Of a stretch of DNA of 64,000 nucleotides, positions 1 through 9,062 are shown in pieces. The DNA lies in contig NZ_PPXG01000001.1 in NCBI RefSeq assembly GCF_002909485.1, positions 248,001 through 312,000 on the forward strand, given 5' to 3'. Source of the DNA: Stutzerimonas stutzeri. GTDB taxonomy: Bacteria > Pseudomonadota > Gammaproteobacteria > Pseudomonadales > Pseudomonadaceae. The notes under the pieces were generated by a model. The model did no database searches and was not told the DNA's origin. It saw nothing but the letters and a program-made list of their open reading frames with translations. Positions within the stretch are counted from its first letter, which is position 1, and each line of letters begins with the position of its first letter. Both the position numbers and the translations under genes were made by a program.

Positions 1-2
1 AT

Positions 3-323
3 CAGGGCACCGACAAGGCTGTGAGCGCAATGCATATCAGCAATGAACGTGCCCGTACGACGCTGGAAATGGCCCGGGCTGCCGGTGATGCGCTTGACGG
101 TATTACATCGGCGATCAGCCAGATCAGCGAACGTAACCTTGTAATCGCAAGCGCCTCGGAGGAGCAGGCCCAGGTTGCACGCGAGGTTGACCGCAATCTT
201 GTGAACATCCGGGATCTATCGTTGCAATCCTCGGCTGGCGCCAATCAAACAAGCGCCGCGAGCCAAGAGCTTGCGCGGCTTGCAATCGGATTGAACGAGC
301 TGGTGGGGAAGTTCCAAATCTGA
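3..323 (+). CDS. Methyl-accepting chemotaxis protein, C-terminal fragment (cut by window edge)
   Basis: Only the last 106 codons are inside the window; the frame is open from base 3 to the stop at 321-323. The segment is the distal part of the cytoplasmic signalling domain of a chemoreceptor. It contains the [14 protein letters not shown] stretch on the return helix of the hairpin that carries adaptation sites. It is almost identical to the end of the complete receptor that follows at 450-2069, differing mainly in the last ten residues. The product would sit in the inner membrane and signal through CheW and CheA. Ligand and full length cannot be seen. Confidence 0.9.
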   Translation, partial: QGTDKAVSAMHISNERARTTLEMARAAGDALDGITSAISQISERNLVIASASEEQAQVAREVDRNLVNIRDLSLQSSAGANQTSAASQELARLAIGLNELVGKFQI

Positions 324-399
324 GAGCTGCTCGACAGCGCTAATCAGATGTATTTGCGTTCTCGATAAATTTATTTAGGGTTTTCTGTCAAGTATTTAA

Positions 400-445
400 T
401 GACCTCACCCGATATACGGTTATATCCCGTAGTCATGTGAGGTCA
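400..445 (+). promoter_or_regulatory. Inverted repeat whose right arm contains the chemoreceptor ribosome binding site
   Basis: Perfect 9-bp arms TGACCTCAC (400-408) and GTGAGGTCA (437-445) enclose 28 bases, which hold a second hairpin GATATA-CGGT-TATATC (411-426). The right arm includes GAGGT (439-443), the best Shine-Dalgarno match six bases before the ATG at 450. If this part is transcribed, the hairpin would hide the ribosome binding site; if not, it could be a protein operator. The repeat is seen directly; its role is inference. Confidence 0.5.
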
Positions 446-449
446 CATT

Positions 450-2069
450 ATGTTCAGGCAGATGAGAATTGCCCTAAGAGCTGGTTTGGGTTTTGGTGCT
501 GTCGCGCTGCTGGTATTTGCGCTTGGTGCTTTTGCCCTCGCCCGTATCTCCGCCATGGAGGGTGAGGCTAAGGAGATCGACCAACGCCTGCTACCCACGA
601 TTCAATTACTAGGTCAGGCCAATCAGGAATTCCTGCGGATTCGAGCAGGAACGCTACGGTTGCTTATCGGCGATGCGGCAGAACGGCGCAGTGGTGTTGA
701 AAGCCTGGAGACGATCCGTAGAACGTTGGCCCAAGAGCGGCAAGAACTGGACCAGCTGATTCAGGATCCCGACGGCAAAGCCCTGCTCGCCGCTTTCGAT
801 CAAGCCCTGGTGCGCTATGAGAAGTTTCAGCGCCAGATTATCGATCTAGCTTTGGAGGGTCGCACCGATGAGGCGATCGCGATCACCAGAGGTGAACTTA
901 ACGATCATGCTCGCAACACATCCGACACCCTGCGCGATCTTGTCGACCTCAACCGTAAAACCGCCAATGCGGCTAGTGAGCATGCCCTCCAAGTGGCTAG
1001 TAGCGCCTTTCAGGGTGTCGTCGTTGCGATGGTCCTGGCATTTGGCGCCACCATCGTTCTGGCAATGTTGCTTACACGCAGCATCGTGCAGCCGCTGGCT
1101 GAAGCTGTAGGCGTCGCGGAAGTCATTGCCAGCGGCGACCTTACTCGCAACATCCACGTGGTCGGTAGTGACGAGCCAGCCCGCCTGCTCACTGCGCTGC
1201 AAGCTATGCAGCAAAGCTTGCGTGAAACTATTCAGGGCATCTCCGACTCTTCGAACCAGCTGGCTTCGGCTGCAGAAGAGCTCAATGTCGTGACCGAAGA
1301 CTCGACTCGTGGCCTGCATCAGCAAAATCATGAGATCGAGCAGGCCGCGACGGCGGTCAACGAGATGACCACCGCAGTCGACGAAGTGGCGCGCAACGCG
1401 GTCGCCACTTCCGAGGCCTCACGTGAATCTGACGAGACGGCGCAGCACGGCCGTCAGCAGGTCATTCGCACGGTCGATTCGATCGGCCTGCTTGCCGGGG
1501 ATGTGACCCAGACCGCGGCAGAAGTTGAGCGGCTGGCTGGCCAAGTGCGCGACATCAGCAAGGTGCTGGACGTGATCCGCTCGATTGCCGAGCAGACCAA
1601 CTTGCTGGCGCTGAACGCAGCCATCGAGGCTGCGCGGGCAGGGGATGCGGGGCGTGGTTTCGCGGTAGTGGCCGACGAAGTGCGTGCGCTGGCGCATCGG
1701 ACTCAGCAGTCGACTCAGGAAATCGAGAAGATGATTGGTGATGTGCATCTGGGGACCGACAAGGCCGTGCATGCCATGCAGCTAAGCAACGAGCGCGCTG
1801 GCACCACGCTTGAGCTGGCCCGCGCTGCTGGAGAAGCGCTTGATGGTATTGCCACGGCGATCAGCCAGATCAGCGAACGTAACCTAGTAATCGCCAGCGC
1901 CTCGGAGGAGCAGGCCCAGGTTGCGCGCGAGGTTGACCGCAATCTGGTGAACATTCGGGATCTGTCGTTGCAGTCTTCGGCTGGTGCTAATCAGACCAGT
2001 GCAGCCAGCCAGGAACTGGCACGGCTCGCCATCGATCTGAACAATCTAGTAGCTCGCTTTCAGGTCTGA
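450..2069 (+). CDS. Methyl-accepting chemotaxis protein (539 aa)
   Basis: Inner-membrane chemoreceptor. A first transmembrane helix at about residues 11-33 is followed by a roughly 150-residue periplasmic region, predicted all-helical and resembling a four-helix-bundle ligand domain. A second transmembrane helix lies at about 187-209, then a HAMP domain to about 265. The long cytoplasmic coiled coil has the conserved hairpin tip [20 protein letters not shown], which contacts CheA and CheW. Length is typical for the family. The start at 450 has GAGGT six bases upstream. The last 90 or so residues nearly duplicate the end of the preceding receptor, so the two genes are tandem paralogues. The ligand is not predictable. 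Confidence 0.93.
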   Translation: MFRQMRIALRAGLGFGAVALLVFALGAFALARISAMEGEAKEIDQRLLPTIQLLGQANQEFLRIRAGTLRLLIGDAAERRSGVESLETIRRTLAQERQELDQLIQDPDGKALLAAFDQALVRYEKFQRQIIDLALEGRTDEAIAITRGELNDHARNTSDTLRDLVDLNRKTANAASEHALQVASSAFQGVVVAMVLAFGATIVLAMLLTRSIVQPLAEAVGVAEVIASGDLTRNIHVVGSDEPARLLTALQAMQQSLRETIQGISDSSNQLASAAEELNVVTEDSTRGLHQQNHEIEQAATAVNEMTTAVDEVARNAVATSEASRESDETAQHGRQQVIRTVDSIGLLAGDVTQTAAEVERLAGQVRDISKVLDVIRSIAEQTNLLALNAAIEAARAGDAGRGFAVVADEVRALAHRTQQSTQEIEKMIGDVHLGTDKAVHAMQLSNERAGTTLELARAAGEALDGIATAISQISERNLVIASASEEQAQVAREVDRNLVNIRDLSLQSSAGANQTSAASQELARLAIDLNNLVARFQV

Positions 2070-2079
2070 TGCCAATCGT

Positions 2080-2104
2080 AGAAGGCGTCGCAACGACGCC
2101 TTCT
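2080..2104 (+). terminator. Hairpin after the chemoreceptor gene
   Basis: A perfect 10-bp stem, AGAAGGCGTC and GACGCCTTCT, closes on the five-base loop GCAAC eleven bases after the stop codon. The run of T after the stem is short, so it is a moderate rather than classic intrinsic terminator. Confidence 0.6.
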
Positions 2105-2255
2105 GTGGGAGCACGTGCTACCAGTCCGCGACTTTTCGCCTTCCCGTGACAGTGCAGCGCTGGGCATGGGCGGGCGAGCGGCGTACCATCCGGCGTTTTT
2201 CCATGGCAGGAACGAGCCATTTCGGATCGTTCTTTCCAAGCTGCGAGATGCGCCT

Positions 2256-3494
2256 ATGTCCGATATGCCTCGATTCATCCGCTTTATCAGCCGTACCAGC
2301 CTCGTTGCCCAGATCGTTGTCGGCCTGGTCGCAGGAGCATTGTTGGCGCTGTTCATACCCGCCGCAGCCAAATCGGTAGCGCTTCTGGGCGATCTGTTCG
2401 TGCAGGCGCTCAAGGCGGTGGCGCCAATCCTGGTGTTCGTGCTGGTGACCTCGTCGCTGGCAAATCACAAGCGCGGACAGCCAACCCACATAAGGCCCAT
2501 CATCCTGCTCTACGCGTTCGGCACGTTGAGCGCTGCAGCCGTTGCGGTGCTAGCGAGCTTCATGTTTCCAACCACGCTTACGCTGGTGAGCGGTACCGCC
2601 GATGTCACCCCGCCATCCGGGGTGGGCGCGGTGCTGCAAACGCTGTTGTTCAATATTGCTGACAACCCGGTGCGGGCGCTGCTGAATGGCAACTTCATCG
2701 GGATCCTGGCGTGGGCCATCGGCCTTGGCTTCGCCTTCAGGCACGCGAGTGAAAGCACCCGCCATCTGATCAGTGACCTGTCCGATGGTGTCACTTTGAT
2801 CGTGAAAGTGGTGATCCGTTTCGCTCCGCTGGGCGTCTTCGGGCTGGTGGCGGGCACTCTGGCCGACTCAGGCTTCGATGTGTTGCTGGGCTATGTGCGG
2901 CTGCTGCTGGTGCTGGTTGGCGCTATGCTGTTCATGGCGCTGGTGATGAACCCGCTGATCGTATTCTGGCAGATTCGCCGTAATCCTTATCCCTTGGTCT
3001 TTACCTGCCTGCGTGAGAGCGGGATCACTGCATTCTTCACGCGCAGCTCTGCCGCAAACATTCCGGTGAACATGCAGCTTTGCCAGCGCCTTGGGCTGCA
3101 CAAGGACACTTATTCGGTTTCCATTCCGCTAGGTGCCACCATAAATATGGGGGGCGCGGCGATCACTATCACGGTGCTTACGCTTGCCGCGGTGAATACC
3201 CTCGGCATTCAGGTGGATATTGCCACCGCAGTGTTGCTCAGCCTTCTCGCGGCGGTTTGTGCCTGTGGTGCTTCGGGCGTAGCTGGTGGCTCGTTGCTGC
3301 TCATTCCGTTGGCCTGCAGCCTGTTTGGCATCTCCAATGACCTGGCGATGCAGGTGGTAGCCGTTGGCTTCATCATCGGGGTCGTTCAGGACTCGGCTGA
3401 AACCGCGCTCAATTCATCTACGGATGTGCTTTTCACCGCCGCTTCCTGCATCGCCCATGGCGATATCGAAGCAGGTAACGAAGAGCCCGTCTGA
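2256..3494 (+). CDS. sstT: Serine/threonine:sodium symporter SstT
   Basis: Inner-membrane dicarboxylate/amino acid:cation symporter family protein, 412 residues from the ATG at 2256, matching the usual SstT length of about 414. It begins with the typical [19 protein letters not shown] segment. It contains the family signature [11 protein letters not shown] (about residues 264-274), then [14 protein letters not shown] and the [12 protein letters not shown] segment near the end that forms the substrate and sodium site. About eight membrane helices and two re-entrant loops are expected. An upstream in-frame extension to 2115 lacks family-like sequence and was not used. It should import serine and threonine with sodium. 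Confidence 0.9.
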   Translation: MSDMPRFIRFISRTSLVAQIVVGLVAGALLALFIPAAAKSVALLGDLFVQALKAVAPILVFVLVTSSLANHKRGQPTHIRPIILLYAFGTLSAAAVAVLASFMFPTTLTLVSGTADVTPPSGVGAVLQTLLFNIADNPVRALLNGNFIGILAWAIGLGFAFRHASESTRHLISDLSDGVTLIVKVVIRFAPLGVFGLVAGTLADSGFDVLLGYVRLLLVLVGAMLFMALVMNPLIVFWQIRRNPYPLVFTCLRESGITAFFTRSSAANIPVNMQLCQRLGLHKDTYSVSIPLGATINMGGAAITITVLTLAAVNTLGIQVDIATAVLLSLLAAVCACGASGVAGGSLLLIPLACSLFGISNDLAMQVVAVGFIIGVVQDSAETALNSSTDVLFTAASCIAHGDIEAGNEEPV

Positions 3495-3515
3495 TCGGGC
3501 GCGAAGCAGGAACGA

Positions 3516-3541
3516 AAAACGGCGCCCGAGGGCGCCGTTTT
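3516..3541. terminator. Bidirectional terminator between sstT and fabB
   Basis: Arms AAAACGGCGCC and GGCGCCGTTTT form a GC-rich stem with flanking A and T tracts, so it reads as an intrinsic terminator on both strands. It lies between two convergent genes. Confidence 0.85.
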
Positions 3542-3559
3542 CATTTGTCGCTAGTCAGC

Positions 3560-4777
3560 CTAGGCTTTATAGCGGCGCAGCACCAAGGTGGCGTTGGTGC
3601 CGCCAAAACCGAAGCTGTTGCTCATCACGGTATCGAGCTGCACGTTCTCGCGGGTTTCACGAAGAATCGGCATGTCTGCGACTTCCGGATCCAACTCGTC
3701 GATGTTGGCCGAGCCCGCGATGAAGTTGCCTTCCATCATCAGCATCGAGTAGATCGCTTCGTGGACGCCTGCGGCACCCAGCGAGTGGCCGGACAGGCTC
3801 TTCGTCGAGCTGATGGTCGGAACCTTGTCACCAAACATATTGCGTACGGCCTTGATCTCGGCCACATCACCGACCGGCGTGGAGGTGCCGTGAGTGTTGA
3901 GGTAGTCGATCGTGGTATCAACGGTAGACATCGCCTGCTGCATGCAGCGCAGAGCACCTTCACCGCTTGGAGCAACCATGTCGTAGCCATCGGAAGTGGC
4001 GCCGTAGCCGACGATTTCCGCGTAGATCTTGGCGCCGCGCTTGAGTGCATGCTCCAGCTCTTCGACCACCACCATGCCGCCGCCACCGGCGATGACGAAA
4101 CCGTCACGCTTGGCGTCGTAGGCGCGGGAGGCTTTTTCCGGCGTATCGTTGTACTGGCTGGAAAGTGCACCCATGGCGTCAAACAAGCAGCTCTGGCTGT
4201 AATGTTCTTCTTCACCACCACCGGCAAAGACCACATCCTGCTTGCCCATCTGGATCTGCTCCATGGCGTGACCGATGCAATGTGCGCTGGTGGCGCAGGC
4301 CGAAGCGATGGAGTAGTTGATGCCCTTGATGCGGAACGGCGTCGCCAGGCAAGCAGAAACGGTGCTGCTCATGGTGCGCGGTACGCGGTATGGGCCGATG
4401 CGCTTGACGCCCTTGTCGCGCAGGATGTCGATGGCTTCCATCTGATTGATGGTCGATGCGCCACCGGAACCGGCCACCAGGCCGATGCGCGGGTTGGAAA
4501 TGTCATCAAGGCTGAAGCCGGCGTCTTTCACAGCCTGCTCCATCGCCAGATAGGCGTAGGCGGCGGCGTCGCCCATGAAGCGCAGAACCTTACGGTCGAT
4601 CAGCTCTTCGAGGTTGAGGTTGACGGAACCGGAGACTTGGCTGCGCAGCCCCATGTCCGCGTAGGACTGGTTGAAGCGGATGCCGGGGCGGCCGGCACGC
4701 AGGTTGCCGGAGACGGTCTCTTTGTCATTGCCCAGGCAGGAAACGATACCCAGGCCAGTGATCACGACGCGACGCAT
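3560..4777 (-). CDS. fabB: 3-oxoacyl-[acyl-carrier-protein] synthase I (FabB)
   Basis: Condensing enzyme that elongates acyl-ACP in type II fatty acid synthesis and is essential for the unsaturated branch after FabA. The KAS triad is visible: Cys161 in SACATSAHC, a His in [11 protein letters not shown] and a His in GHSLGAAG. The glycine-rich [11 protein letters not shown] end is also typical. I place the start at the ATG at 4777 ([10 protein letters not shown]) because AAGGA lies seven bases upstream and homologues begin there; an ATG at 4792 would add five residues. It follows fabA by 11 bases on the same strand, the standard Pseudomonas fabAB operon. Confidence 0.96.
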   Translation of the reverse strand: MRRVVITGLGIVSCLGNDKETVSGNLRAGRPGIRFNQSYADMGLRSQVSGSVNLNLEELIDRKVLRFMGDAAAYAYLAMEQAVKDAGFSLDDISNPRIGLVAGSGGASTINQMEAIDILRDKGVKRIGPYRVPRTMSSTVSACLATPFRIKGINYSIASACATSAHCIGHAMEQIQMGKQDVVFAGGGEEEHYSQSCLFDAMGALSSQYNDTPEKASRAYDAKRDGFVIAGGGGMVVVEELEHALKRGAKIYAEIVGYGATSDGYDMVAPSGEGALRCMQQAMSTVDTTIDYLNTHGTSTPVGDVAEIKAVRNMFGDKVPTISSTKSLSGHSLGAAGVHEAIYSMLMMEGNFIAGSANIDELDPEVADMPILRETRENVQLDTVMSNSFGFGGTNATLVLRRYKA

Positions 4778-4788
4778 GCGGATGTCCT

Positions 4789-5304
4789 TCAAAAGCTGTC
4801 GGTAGAGGTGAAAAGGCCGACGCGCAAGCCTTCGGCACTGTAGATCTCGCGGCCATCAACGCTAACCGTGCCATCGGCGATGCCGAGGATCAGCGAGCGA
4901 CTGATGGTGCGCTTGATATGGATGTTGTAGGTGACTTTCTTGGCGGTTGGCAAAACCTGGCCGAAAAATTTCACTTCGCCAGAGCCAAGGGCGCGGCCTC
5001 GGCCGGGATTGCCCTGCCAGCCGAGATAGAAGCCGACCAGCTGCCACATGGCATCGAGGCCCAGGCAGCCGGGCATGACCGGATCGCCTTCGAAATGGCA
5101 AGCGAAGAACCAGAGATCAGGGTTGATATCGAGTTCGGCAACCAGCTCGCCCTTGCCATACTTGCCGCCCACTTCGCTGATGTGAACGATACGATCGACC
5201 ATGAGCATGTTCGGCGCGGGCAGTTGCGCATTACCGGGACCGAAGAGTTCGCCGCGGCTGCAACGAAGCAGGTCTTCCCGAGTAAAGGCGTGTTGTTTGG
5301 TCAT
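4789..5304 (-). CDS. fabA: 3-hydroxydecanoyl-[ACP] dehydratase/isomerase (FabA)
   Basis: Bifunctional enzyme that dehydrates 3-hydroxydecanoyl-ACP and isomerises the trans-2 product to cis-3-decenoyl-ACP, the entry to unsaturated fatty acids. It has 171 residues, the normal length, and a single hot-dog fold. The catalytic pair His70 ([14 protein letters not shown]) and Asp84 (GLDAMWQ) is intact. A TGAGGAA ribosome binding site precedes the ATG. It is first in the fabA-fabB operon. I could not find a convincing DesT or FabT operator by eye in the upstream region. Confidence 0.97.
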   Translation of the reverse strand: MTKQHAFTREDLLRCSRGELFGPGNAQLPAPNMLMVDRIVHISEVGGKYGKGELVAELDINPDLWFFACHFEGDPVMPGCLGLDAMWQLVGFYLGWQGNPGRGRALGSGEVKFFGQVLPTAKKVTYNIHIKRTISRSLILGIADGTVSVDGREIYSAEGLRVGLFTSTDSF

Positions 5305-5734
5305 GCGTATTCCTCAATGGGCCCCTGCGAAGGGCTTTGCTGCTTACATACCGGGCCAGAATTCGAGGCCTGATCATCAAGACTAGTCATAGACTGCCGT
5401 GTTGTGGCTAAAGTCACAGCCTGGCAACAGCGACGCCGCTCAACCCGTACATGCGGCTGAAGGACGCAAAGACAGAATCGGGCGGCTACTTTAACACTCC
5501 TTAACCCGGAACGAGGACCTTGCGACAGCGTGTCCTCTATAGACAATCGTTGCAGTGACGGTTGCATGGGTGAAATGAACGCCTGTTTCCGGGCGCTGAG
5601 CAGCGTCGGGATTAGCTTTTGATGCAACTGTAACCGAATGATTTCATTGGGTATGGCGGTTGCGCTGGCTGCTGTAGGCATGAAACGTATAATGCAGGAC
5701 ACTGCCATCTCGGATGGCCCATTACGGAACGCAC
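5305..5734. other. Intergenic region between divergent fabA and gpsA
   Basis: About 430 bases with no gene I can support. It should hold the fabA promoter on the minus strand and the gpsA promoter on the plus strand (see 5666-5693). A few short frames cross it, but none has a convincing ribosome binding site or family-like sequence. Confidence 0.6.
5666..5693 (+). promoter_or_regulatory. Possible sigma-70 promoter of gpsA
   Basis: A perfect TATAAT at 5688-5693 lies 41 bases before the gpsA start. The -35 region is weak (TGGCTG at 5666-5671, 16-base spacer). Confidence 0.4.
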
Positions 5735-6757
5735 ATGACACGACAGCAACCCATCGCCGTACTCGGCGGCGGCAGTTTCGGTACCGCTATCGCCAATTTG
5801 CTGGCCGAGAACGGTCACCACGTCCTGCTTTGGATGCGCGATGCGGAGCAAGCCGAAAGTATCCGGACGCTGCGACAGAACCCGCGCTATCTCAAAGGCG
5901 TCGAGATTCTTGCGCAAGTAGAGCCGACGACCGATCTGGCCTATGCGCTGGAAGCCTGCGAGCTGGCTTTCGTCGCGCTTCCGTCCAGTGCGCTTCGCCA
6001 GGCGCTGCAGCCGTTCGCGGCGCAGCTCGGCGGCAAGATGCTGGTCAGTACCACCAAAGGCATCGAGGCCGACGGCTTCATGCTGATGAGTCAAATTCTC
6101 GAGCAGATCGCGCCGCAAGCGCGCATTGGCGTGCTGTCCGGACCGAACCTGGCGCGTGAAGTAGCGGAGCACGCGCTGACCGCGACTGTCGTGGCGAGCC
6201 AGGACGAGGCTTTGTGCCGGAGCGTGCAGCAGGTGCTGCATGGCCGCACCTTCCGTGTCTATGCCAGTTCGGATCGTTTCGGCGTCGAGCTGGGCGGGGC
6301 ATTGAAGAACGTCTACGCGATCATGGCGGGTATGGCCGCAGCTCTGGGCATGGGTGAGAACACCCGCAGCATGCTGATCACCCGCGCTCTTGCGGAAATG
6401 ACTCGTTTCGCCGTGAAGCTGGGCGCCAATCCCATGACCTTTCTCGGTCTGGCAGGTGTCGGCGATCTGATCGTGACCTGCACATCGCCCAAGAGCCGCA
6501 ATTTTCAGGTGGGTTATGCGCTGGGCGAGGGTCTGAGCCTGGATGAGGCGGTTTCCCGACTGGGAGAGGTCGCCGAAGGCGTCAACACTATCAAGGTGCT
6601 CAAGTGCAAGGCCGAGGAGCTGCAGGTCTACATGCCACTGGTCGCGGGCCTGCATGCCATCCTCTTCGAGGGGCGTACGCTCGATCAGATTATCGGCGTG
6701 CTGATGCGTGGCGAGCCCAAGACCGATGTGGATTTCATTTCAACCGACGGATTCTGA
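5735..6757 (+). CDS. gpsA: Glycerol-3-phosphate dehydrogenase [NAD(P)+] (GpsA)
   Basis: Reduces dihydroxyacetone phosphate to sn-glycerol 3-phosphate for phospholipid synthesis; cytosolic. The N-terminal Rossmann motif [20 protein letters not shown] is followed by the STTKGIE segment, the substrate loop [10 protein letters not shown] and the [12 protein letters not shown] segment with the catalytic lysine. From the ATG at 5735 it is 340 residues, the family norm; a start at 5714 would add seven unconserved residues. It opens a short run of same-strand genes with the DUF4389 protein and sixA. Confidence 0.95.
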   Translation: MTRQQPIAVLGGGSFGTAIANLLAENGHHVLLWMRDAEQAESIRTLRQNPRYLKGVEILAQVEPTTDLAYALEACELAFVALPSSALRQALQPFAAQLGGKMLVSTTKGIEADGFMLMSQILEQIAPQARIGVLSGPNLAREVAEHALTATVVASQDEALCRSVQQVLHGRTFRVYASSDRFGVELGGALKNVYAIMAGMAAALGMGENTRSMLITRALAEMTRFAVKLGANPMTFLGLAGVGDLIVTCTSPKSRNFQVGYALGEGLSLDEAVSRLGEVAEGVNTIKVLKCKAEELQVYMPLVAGLHAILFEGRTLDQIIGVLMRGEPKTDVDFISTDGF

Positions 6758-6779
6758 GCCGAGCTTAGGGGGTACTTCG

Positions 6780-7145
6780 ATGAACCAATCAAACCAGGCA
6801 ACGGACCGGGAGTCGCTGATCTTGCGGGCCGTCTGGATGCTGATTTTCTTCTTTGTATGGCAGCTCGCCGAACTCGCATTGCTGGTAGTCGTGGTGCTGC
6901 AGCTGGTGACGCGGCTGGTCAAGGGCCATGCGGATTCCGGCATGCAGGGCTTTGGCGACAGCCTGAGCCAATACATTGCGCAGATAGGCCGTTTCGCGAC
7001 CTTCAATACCGAGCGCAAGCCCTGGCCTCTATCGGACTGGCCGACCCCGCGCCCGGCTGACGTCGAGCTGATTAAGCCGGTCCCTCCGGTCTCGCCAGCC
7101 GCGCCGGAGGAACAGAAGGACCCACAGCAGGGCCCAACAACATGA
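6780..7145 (+). CDS. DUF4389 domain-containing membrane protein
   Basis: A 121-residue protein of unknown function. A hydrophobic segment at about residues 20-44 (WMLIFFFVWQLAELALLVVV) marks one or two membrane helices. The SLSQYIAQIGRFATFNTERKPWPLSDWP stretch is typical of DUF4389 proteins, and the tail is rich in proline. Its stop codon overlaps the start of sixA in an ATGA arrangement, so the two are translationally coupled. It follows gpsA by 22 bases, the usual Pseudomonas order. The ATG at 6780 is chosen over an upstream in-frame start that would overlap gpsA. Confidence 0.8.
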   Translation: MNQSNQATDRESLILRAVWMLIFFFVWQLAELALLVVVVLQLVTRLVKGHADSGMQGFGDSLSQYIAQIGRFATFNTERKPWPLSDWPTPRPADVELIKPVPPVSPAAPEEQKDPQQGPTT

Positions 7146-7600
7146 GGCTATGGTTGCTAAGACATGGCGAAGCCGAGCCACGCGCTCGAACCGACGCGGA
7201 GCGCAATCTGACCGAGGGTGGTCGTCGTGACGTGCGCCGCAGCGCTACCTTTCTGCGTGGCAAGCCATTGCAAACGATTCTGGTGAGTCCGTTTCATCGC
7301 GCGCAACAGACAGCGGACGAGGTGCGCAAGGCGCTGAGCTTTGACGGTCAATGTGAAACCGTGAGCTGGCTGACCCCGGAGGCAGATCTTGGCGAGGCAT
7401 TGCGAGAGCTGGAACTGCGTGGTGAGACTGATCTGCTGCTGGTCACCCATCAGCCCTTCGTTGGCAGCCTCGCCGGCTGGTTGGTGAATGGCGATCAAGC
7501 AGAGCCTGTGGCGATGGCGACTGCTGCCCTGGCGGAGCTGGAGGGCGACGCGATTGCCGGAGGATTGATGCGGCTGGTGTCCTTGCATCAGGTTGGTTAG
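7142..7600 (+). CDS. sixA: Phosphohistidine phosphatase SixA
   Basis: A 152-residue member of the histidine phosphatase (phosphoglycerate mutase-like) superfamily. The catalytic RHG motif is at residues 7-9 (LLRHGEAEPR); Arg in SPFHRAQQTA and the second His in LLVTHQPFVG complete the pocket. In E. coli SixA removes phosphate from histidine-containing phosphotransfer domains and from the nitrogen PTS protein NPr; the substrate here is inferred by homology. The start overlaps the preceding stop by four bases. Confidence 0.85.
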   Translation: MRLWLLRHGEAEPRARTDAERNLTEGGRRDVRRSATFLRGKPLQTILVSPFHRAQQTADEVRKALSFDGQCETVSWLTPEADLGEALRELELRGETDLLLVTHQPFVGSLAGWLVNGDQAEPVAMATAALAELEGDAIAGGLMRLVSLHQVG

Positions 7601-7645
7601 GGTTGGCGAGCCTGCTGAGCTCGTGAGCCTGGCGGGCATCGAACC

Positions 7646-7657
7646 AAGAACAACAAT
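7646..7657 (+). promoter_or_regulatory. A-rich CA motif (possible Hfq/Crc site) before the thioesterase start
   Basis: AAGAACAACAAT lies seven bases upstream of the AAGGAG ribosome binding site of the gene at 7678. It matches the A-rich repeat pattern AANAANAA bound by Hfq with Crc in pseudomonads. The match is seen; binding is inferred. Confidence 0.4.
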
Positions 7658-7677
7658 ATCGGTAAGGAGCATGCGCC

Positions 7678-8112
7678 TTGAGCATTTGGTACCGTCAACC
7701 CGACCTAGAAGACCTACACAGCACCCGTAAGAACACCATCAGCGAACTGCTGGATATCCGCTTCGAATCCTTCGATGAGTCTTCAATCACCGCCAGCATG
7801 CCGGTCGACTCCCGCACTCATCAGCCCTACGGCTTGCTGCATGGCGGCGCCTCGGTGGTGCTGGCTGAAACTCTGGGCTCCATTGCCAGTTATCACTGCA
7901 TCGACACCAGCAGGTTCTACTGTGTCGGGCTGGAGGTGAACGCCAATCACCTGCGCGGCTTGCGTAGTGGTCGGGTGACAGGCGTCTGTCGGCCAGTGCA
8001 TCTGGGGCGTTCGACGCATGTTTGGGATATCCGCCTGAGTGGCGAGGATGGCAAGCCAAGCTGCATCTCCCGCCTGACCGTGGCAATAGTGCCTCTGGAA
8101 AAGGGCGCGTAA
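7678..8112 (+). CDS. Hot-dog fold acyl-CoA thioesterase (YdiI/MenI-like)
   Basis: A 144-residue single hot-dog protein of the PaaI/4-hydroxybenzoyl-CoA thioesterase superfamily. The segment YGLLHGGASVVLAETLGSIA carries the conserved HGG and the catalytic acid on the central helix. The TTG at 7678 is the likely start: AAGGAG (7664-7669) is eight bases upstream, whereas the nearby ATG at 7671 is in another frame. Closest recognisable families hydrolyse aromatic or medium acyl-CoAs; the true substrate is unknown. A CA motif in the leader hints at catabolite control. Confidence 0.75.
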   Translation: MSIWYRQPDLEDLHSTRKNTISELLDIRFESFDESSITASMPVDSRTHQPYGLLHGGASVVLAETLGSIASYHCIDTSRFYCVGLEVNANHLRGLRSGRVTGVCRPVHLGRSTHVWDIRLSGEDGKPSCISRLTVAIVPLEKGA

Positions 8113-8249
8113 ACAGACCGTTGCATGGGCAGGCCGACATTGCGGCCTGCTGATTGGCCTGAATGCCGTCCATTCGGCTGGGCTATGGCGATTGCCGCAT
8201 GCCGAGGCCTGCCAGACAATGGGGTTCCAGTCTGTCCGGCAAAGCCACC

Positions 8250-9062
8250 ATGTCGCAACGCATCTTCTTCGCCCATGCCAACGGCTTTCCTTCGGCAACC
8301 TATCGCAAGCTGTTCGACGCATTGGCGCCGGAATATCAGGTCACGCACATGGATCGCCATGGGCATGACCCTAGATTCCCAGTGGACGACAATTGGAACA
8401 ACCTGCTCGATGAATTAATCGAGCAGTTGGAGGGCCTGCACGAGCAGGTCTGGGGAGTGGGGCATTCGCTCGGCGGCATGCTGCATTATCGCGCTGCGCT
8501 GTTGCGGCCCGACCTGTATCACGGGGTCGTTATGCTCGATTCGCCAATCCCCACCTGGTTCGATCAATCCGTTATCTGGGCGGCCAAGCGCCTGGGTTTC
8601 ATCGACCGGCTGACGCCGGCAGGCCGCACGCTGGGGCGCCGCGAGCAATTTTCCAGTATCGAAGAAGCGCGGGCTTATTTCGCTGGCAAGGCGCTGTTCA
8701 GCAGCTTCGACCCAGAATGCCTCGAAGCTTATATCGAACATGGTCTGGAGCCCGTAGGGCAGGGGATGCGTCTGCGTTTCGATCCGCAGACCGAAATCAG
8801 CATCTATCGCAGCGTGCCACATCTCACGCCTGGTTGGCCGCCAGCGCTGAAGATCCCCCTGGCCATGGTGCGCGGGCGCGATAGCCGCGTGGTGCTGCCC
8901 CATCACGGCTATCTGCTGCGGTTGATGTCGCGCGGTGAAGCGCACACGCTGCCTGGTGGACACATGTTCCCATTCGAGCGGCCTCTCGAGACGGCAGAGA
9001 TGCTGCACAGGCTGCTTGACCGCTGGGGTAGCCAGAATGAGCTTGCCAAGGGGGCGGCATGA
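8250..9062 (+). CDS. Alpha/beta hydrolase
   Basis: A 270-residue alpha/beta hydrolase fold protein. The nucleophile elbow is GVGHSLGGML, the oxyanion region HANGFPSATYRKLFDAL is near the N-terminus, and the late GGHMFPFERP supplies the likely catalytic His. No signal peptide is present, so it should be cytosolic. I start at the ATG at 8250 because family similarity begins with SQRIFFAHANGFP; a start at 8163 would add 29 unconserved residues. It overlaps the next hydrolase by four bases, so the two are probably co-translated. The substrate is unknown. Confidence 0.75.
   Translation: MSQRIFFAHANGFPSATYRKLFDALAPEYQVTHMDRHGHDPRFPVDDNWNNLLDELIEQLEGLHEQVWGVGHSLGGMLHYRAALLRPDLYHGVVMLDSPIPTWFDQSVIWAAKRLGFIDRLTPAGRTLGRREQFSSIEEARAYFAGKALFSSFDPECLEAYIEHGLEPVGQGMRLRFDPQTEISIYRSVPHLTPGWPPALKIPLAMVRGRDSRVVLPHHGYLLRLMSRGEAHTLPGGHMFPFERPLETAEMLHRLLDRWGSQNELAKGAA

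Noticed and set aside
5305..5600. DesT/FabT-type operator before fabA
   Set aside because: No convincing palindrome matching known sites was found.
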